The notes below the pieces were generated by a model that had not been told where the DNA came from, searched no databases, and was given only the letters and a program-made list of their open reading frames with translations. The position numbers and the translations under genes were made by a program. Shown here in pieces: positions 5,765 through 8,098 of a DNA stretch of 8,098 bases (positions within the stretch are counted from its first letter, which is position 1; each line of letters starts with the position of its first letter). The stretch is from contig RHKR01000084.1 in assembly GCA_008363265.1 (NCBI GenBank), positions 1 to 8,098 of the forward strand. The letters are read 5' to 3'. This DNA is from Chlorobiota bacterium. Lineage in GTDB: Bacteria; Bacteroidota; Ignavibacteria; Ignavibacteriales; Ignavibacteriaceae.

Positions 5765-7186
5765 CTATAACCCCGCGGCTCTGCAGAGAAACATCAGGAT
5801 GTGCTGATCCGGACTGTCGGGTGTGGCGGTTTTAGTAACAGCCTTGCCACTGCCCGGTTTGGAGATATCCTTACCTGCCGGGTCGAATCTTTTTTCAGAA
5901 TTCTGAACATAATCATTCTTGCCGCAGGTGATGGTCAGAGTGTACTCATTCTGCCCGTACTTTGTTTTAAGTACCTTGTCGATCTTGTCGGGTGCTGACT
6001 GATCAGGGTCGGTATTGAAAACATTCACCATGTTAAGATCAACGTCCCCGGTGATAACCGAACGAAGAGTTACTGAAAGCGTTGAATCCGGATTTATCCT
6101 AACTGAGGATGAATCATAGAAGAAATACTCATTTCCCTTAACAATGAAGGCTGCATCCTTCACCACAGGCATATAACCTTTTTTCGACATATCGGTCAGA
6201 ATGGTCATCTTCTTCAGCAGTTCAACAAGTTTCTTGTTCTTTTTAAACGGGTATGCCTCAGCATAATAGGCCAATGATTCATCATACTTCTTGGAATTGA
6301 ACATCAGGTGTCCCTTTTCCATCTTCGTATTGTAAAGGATGTTCGAAATGTAGCTTATGGAATCCTTGGGAGCGTCTTTTCTCTTGATCAGACCCGAATA
6401 GACTCCGGTCATGATCGAGTCGATCCTGTTAACAACTCTCAGTCCGTTGTCATAGTCACCGAAATCGAAATAGAGGCCATATAGCTCACTTAAAGCATTG
6501 ATGTTCTGAGGATCATTTTCCAGAATTGTATTGAAGTGGAATACAGCTGAGTCAGAAACCCCGAGGTATTTGTATATCTGGGCGAGTCCGAAGTGTGAAA
6601 TAAGATAATAACGGTTGGATTTGTCGGCACCGATCTCTCCAAGACACATTTTGAAGTATTTTTTACCCATGTCGGCATCGTTTATCATCATCGCTACACG
6701 TCCGACATCATTAAACACGTTGATCTTCGAGAATTCAAACTCATTCCACGTGTAAGAGGGTGCATCGAGGTATTCCAGCGATTCCATATAAAATTTGATG
6801 GCCTCCCTGAAGTGGTTTTTGATCTTGTTCGTGTCTTTGGTGTCAGGCGGAATGAACTCTTTCACCATTCCTTTGTAATATGTAAGAATGGCTTTCATAT
6901 TCGATTTTCCGTCACCGAATAACTTTAGACCGTCGTTCAGATACAGGTTCGCTGATCTCTCATCCTTCGCGTAGATGAAGGTTATAGCGATCTTGATATA
7001 AACTTCAGGCTCCTTCGTCTCTTTGCCGAGTGCTTCGAGGTACTTCATCCTCGCGTTAAGTACATCCGGCGGTCGTTTATTCAGGAATTTATCCCCTTCC
7101 GCAAGGAGGTCTTTGTATCCGCCCTGTGCCAGAAGTGCCATTTGAATCAGTGATAAAAATATAATTCCGCTTAAGAATCTGCGCAT
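5765..7186 (-). CDS. Exported TPR-like protein with Adhesin_E-like C-terminal domain
   Basis: From the ATG at 7186 the protein has 473 residues. It begins MRRFLSGIIFLSLIQMALLAQ, a signal peptide with probable cleavage after A20. A longer reading from a TTG at 7216 is possible, but only the ATG has a Shine-Dalgarno site and puts the signal at the very start. Residues from about 25 to 330 are helical and TPR-like; the clearest units are around YYLISHFGLAQIYKYLGVSD, the following NTILENDPQNINALSELYGL, and KMEKGHLMFNSKKYDESLAYYAEA. Residues from about 350 to the end form a beta-rich region with cysteines at 421 (TITCGKND) and 468 (FLCRAAGL), 47 residues apart and possibly disulfide-bonded. Its DPAGK motif and closing LMFLC resemble surface-adhesin E-like domains, a resemblance I judge by eye. 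It heads the operon of the two LolC/E permeases and LolD, so a periplasmic role linked to lipoprotein trafficking is conceivable but unproven. I recognise no gene name. Confidence 0.88.
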   Translation of the reverse strand: MRRFLSGIIFLSLIQMALLAQGGYKDLLAEGDKFLNKRPPDVLNARMKYLEALGKETKEPEVYIKIAITFIYAKDERSANLYLNDGLKLFGDGKSNMKAILTYYKGMVKEFIPPDTKDTNKIKNHFREAIKFYMESLEYLDAPSYTWNEFEFSKINVFNDVGRVAMMINDADMGKKYFKMCLGEIGADKSNRYYLISHFGLAQIYKYLGVSDSAVFHFNTILENDPQNINALSELYGLYFDFGDYDNGLRVVNRIDSIMTGVYSGLIKRKDAPKDSISYISNILYNTKMEKGHLMFNSKKYDESLAYYAEAYPFKKNKKLVELLKKMTILTDMSKKGYMPVVKDAAFIVKGNEYFFYDSSSVRINPDSTLSVTLRSVITGDVDLNMVNVFNTDPDQSAPDKIDKVLKTKYGQNEYTLTITCGKNDYVQNSEKRFDPAGKDISKPGSGKAVTKTATPDSPDQHILMFLCRAAGL

Positions 7187-7189
7187 TAT

Positions 7190-7196
7190 TTCCTCT
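7190..7196 (-). promoter_or_regulatory. Shine-Dalgarno site fixing the TPR gene start
   Basis: On the minus strand AGAGGAA lies three bases before the ATG at 7186, with core GAGG five bases away. It is the basis for choosing this start over the TTG 30 bases upstream. Confidence 0.75.
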
Positions 7197-7220
7197 GTTA
7201 AGATTTTAAAATCCAAAACA

Positions 7221-7228
7221 CAAATTTA
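7221..7228 (-). promoter_or_regulatory. Possible -7 element of the TPR-lol operon
   Basis: The minus strand reads TAAATTTG, an exact match to the Bacteroidota -7 element TAnnTTTG, about 35 bases before the ATG at 7186. No matching TTTG/TTG box is found 19-21 bases upstream, so this is only half a promoter. A second -7-like TATTTTTG lies at 7342-7349 on the same strand, also without a -33 box. Confidence 0.35.
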
Positions 7229-7349
7229 CCCATTTAACGCTAATGGCGACCGGTTTGTTTCGTGGGAATTTTCTTCCCCATCAATTCTTCCGATCATCCG
7301 GATGCCCGCAATAAAAATTTCTCTTGGAACAAACTATTTTTCAAAAATA

Positions 7350-7381
7350 TTTGGATAAAAATCAGATTACCCCTATATTTG
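7350..7381 (+). promoter_or_regulatory. Bacteroidota-type promoter of the tRNA operon
   Basis: TTTG (7350-7353), a 20-base spacer, and TATATTTG (7374-7381) match the TTTG-N19/21-TAnnTTTG consensus of the Bacteroidota primary sigma factor exactly. Transcription should start around 7387-7390, giving a leader of about 70 bases before tRNA-Pro. Confidence 0.8.
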
Positions 7382-7458
7382 TAGTCTATTTATTTTTAGT
7401 TCCTTAACATGATGATTGCGGGGCTTAACCGCCCATAGAAACTAGAAACAGGATTCCC

Positions 7459-7536
7459 CGGGGTATAGCGTAGCCCGGCTAGCGCGCCTGGTTTGGGACC
7501 AGGAGGTCGCAGGTTCGAATCCTGCTACCCCGACCA
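7459..7536 (+). tRNA. tRNA-Pro (anticodon UGG)
   Basis: The cloverleaf is complete: acceptor CGGGGTA (7459-7465) with TACCCCG (7526-7532), anticodon stem CCTGG/CCAGG around loop TTTGGGA with anticodon TGG at 7494-7496, T-loop GGTTCGAATCC and discriminator A7533. The 3' CCA is encoded (7534-7536), unlike in the next two tRNAs. C1-G72 is as expected for bacterial tRNA-Pro. It is the first gene of the tRNA operon. Confidence 0.97.
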
Positions 7537-7561
7537 CTGCAGATTCTTGCGTGAATTCTAT

Positions 7562-7635
<74 letters not shown>

Positions 7636-7692
7636 CAAGTTTTCACGGTCAGGAACTGATTCATCTCCCTTCTTTGTTGTTAGACTTTAGAT

Positions 7693-7764
7693 GGCCCCAT
7701 CGTCTAAAGGTTAGGACATCGCCCTTTCACGGCGGTAATAGGGGTTCGAATCCCCTTGGGGTCA
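7693..7764 (+). tRNA. tRNA-Glu (anticodon UUC)
   Basis: The acceptor GGCCCCA (7693-7699) pairs with TGGGGTC (7757-7763) with one G-U pair. The anticodon stem TCGCC/GGCGG encloses CTTTCAC, giving anticodon TTC at 7726-7728. The T-loop is GGTTCGAATCC and the discriminator A7764. CCA is not encoded. It is the last gene of the tRNA operon, with a terminator seven bases downstream. Confidence 0.97.
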
Positions 7765-7770
7765 CAACTG

Positions 7771-7797
7771 AAACCCTCGCAGAAATGCGGGGGTTTT
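7771..7797 (+). terminator. Terminator of the tRNA operon
   Basis: An 11-bp stem (AAACCCTCGCA 7771-7781 with TGCGGGGGTTT 7786-7796, one T-G pair) is closed by a GAAA tetraloop and followed by T-rich sequence (TTTTGCGTTTT). It ends the transcript just after tRNA-Glu. Confidence 0.88.
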
Positions 7798-7862
7798 GCG
7801 TTTTAAACCTGATCCGGACTTAAATTGTCAGTTTGAATGCTAAAAAAATTATAAGACGATCA

Positions 7863-8098
7863 ATGAAAACGATTTTCCTGCTATTACTCCTGGCAAGCTG
7901 TATACATGCTCAGTCATTCCAACTGAGCGTCATCAATGGATACGGGAGTGGTTTATATAACGTGGGGGATACGGTGCATATTTGGGGAGTTGAGTGCGGA
8001 AACGACAAGTCGTTCTCGGGCTGGACCGGCGACATCTCTCACCTCTTTACACCTGATGAATTTCACTCAAAACTTGTAATGCCTGCTAAAAACATCAC
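7863..8098 (+). CDS. N-terminal part of an exported protein with a repeat-like domain (partial)
   Basis: The frame opens at ATG 7863 and runs off the window after 78 codons. It starts MKTIFLLLLLASCIHAQ, an export signal that reads as either a lipobox (LASC, cysteine 13) or a signal-peptidase I site after IHA. The mature part (QLSVINGYGSGLYNVGDTV, then FSGWTGDISHLF and LVMPAKNIT) follows the pattern of bacterial repeat/divergent InlB B-repeat-like modules: NGxGSGxYxxGxxV, FxxWxGD, MPAKNxT. Such modules usually occur in surface or secreted proteins of this group next to an enzyme or binding domain, which here would lie beyond the window. There is no strong Shine-Dalgarno site or recognised promoter in the 65 bases after the tRNA terminator. 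Confidence 0.75.
   Translation, partial: MKTIFLLLLLASCIHAQSFQLSVINGYGSGLYNVGDTVHIWGVECGNDKSFSGWTGDISHLFTPDEFHSKLVMPAKNI

Noticed and set aside
7187..7216. Upstream TTG start for the TPR gene (ten extra residues)
   Set aside because: The ATG at 7186 has a good Shine-Dalgarno site and begins directly with the signal peptide; the extra residues would precede it with an acidic stretch.
7409..7438. Nine-codon micro-ORF (MMIAGLNRP) in the tRNA leader
   Set aside because: No Shine-Dalgarno site, no regulatory repeat of codons, and a length expected by chance.

Overview
The window looks like a chromosomal segment from a Gram-negative bacterium of the Bacteroidota/Ignavibacteriota group. I lean towards Ignavibacteriota or a close relative, but this is inference. 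Three signs support it: a C-terminal tail typical of type IX secretion (T9SS) cargo at the left edge; a TTTG-N20-TAnnTTTG promoter of the kind used by the Bacteroidota primary sigma factor in front of the tRNAs; and two large multiheme c-type cytochromes of the sort common in anaerobic, metal- or mineral-respiring lineages. Shine-Dalgarno sites are mixed. They are clear for the second cytochrome and the TPR gene, a weaker GAGG precedes one permease, and I see none for the first cytochrome, the other permease or the ATPase.

Layout, left to right. (1) 1-154 is the 3' end of a T9SS-type secreted protein gene, closed by a strong hairpin terminator. (2) 155-418 is an AT-rich intergenic stretch with two inverted repeats. 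(3) 419-2523 is a two-gene plus-strand operon: a 14-heme exported cytochrome c, then a 7-heme-site cytochrome lipoprotein with a CX4CH...CXXCH module. Together they could carry 21 hemes. No porin or quinol oxidase is in the window, so the partner complex is unknown. (4) A bidirectional terminator at 2541-2575 separates this from a convergent minus-strand operon. (5) That operon (7186 down to 2596) reads: exported TPR protein, LolC/E-type permease, second LolC/E-type permease, LolD ATPase. The junctions are tight (3-nt gap, 1-nt overlap, 14-nt gap). The three transporter genes resemble the lipoprotein-releasing machinery that moves lipoproteins from the inner membrane towards the outer membrane. 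(6) 7350-7797 is a tRNA operon (Pro-UGG, Arg-UCU, Glu-UUC) with its own promoter and terminator. (7) 7863-8098 is the start of another exported protein whose N-terminal region resembles bacterial repeat/InlB B-repeat-like modules; it runs off the window.

The Lol system would handle lipoproteins in general, plausibly including the cytochrome lipoprotein, but no direct link is shown. Nothing here is a mobile element, CRISPR array or defence system. The points most worth a second look are the multiheme pair, the TPR protein fused into the Lol operon with an unusual C-terminal domain, the TTG start directly after an in-frame TAG, and a perfect 10-bp inverted repeat enclosing tRNA-Pro.
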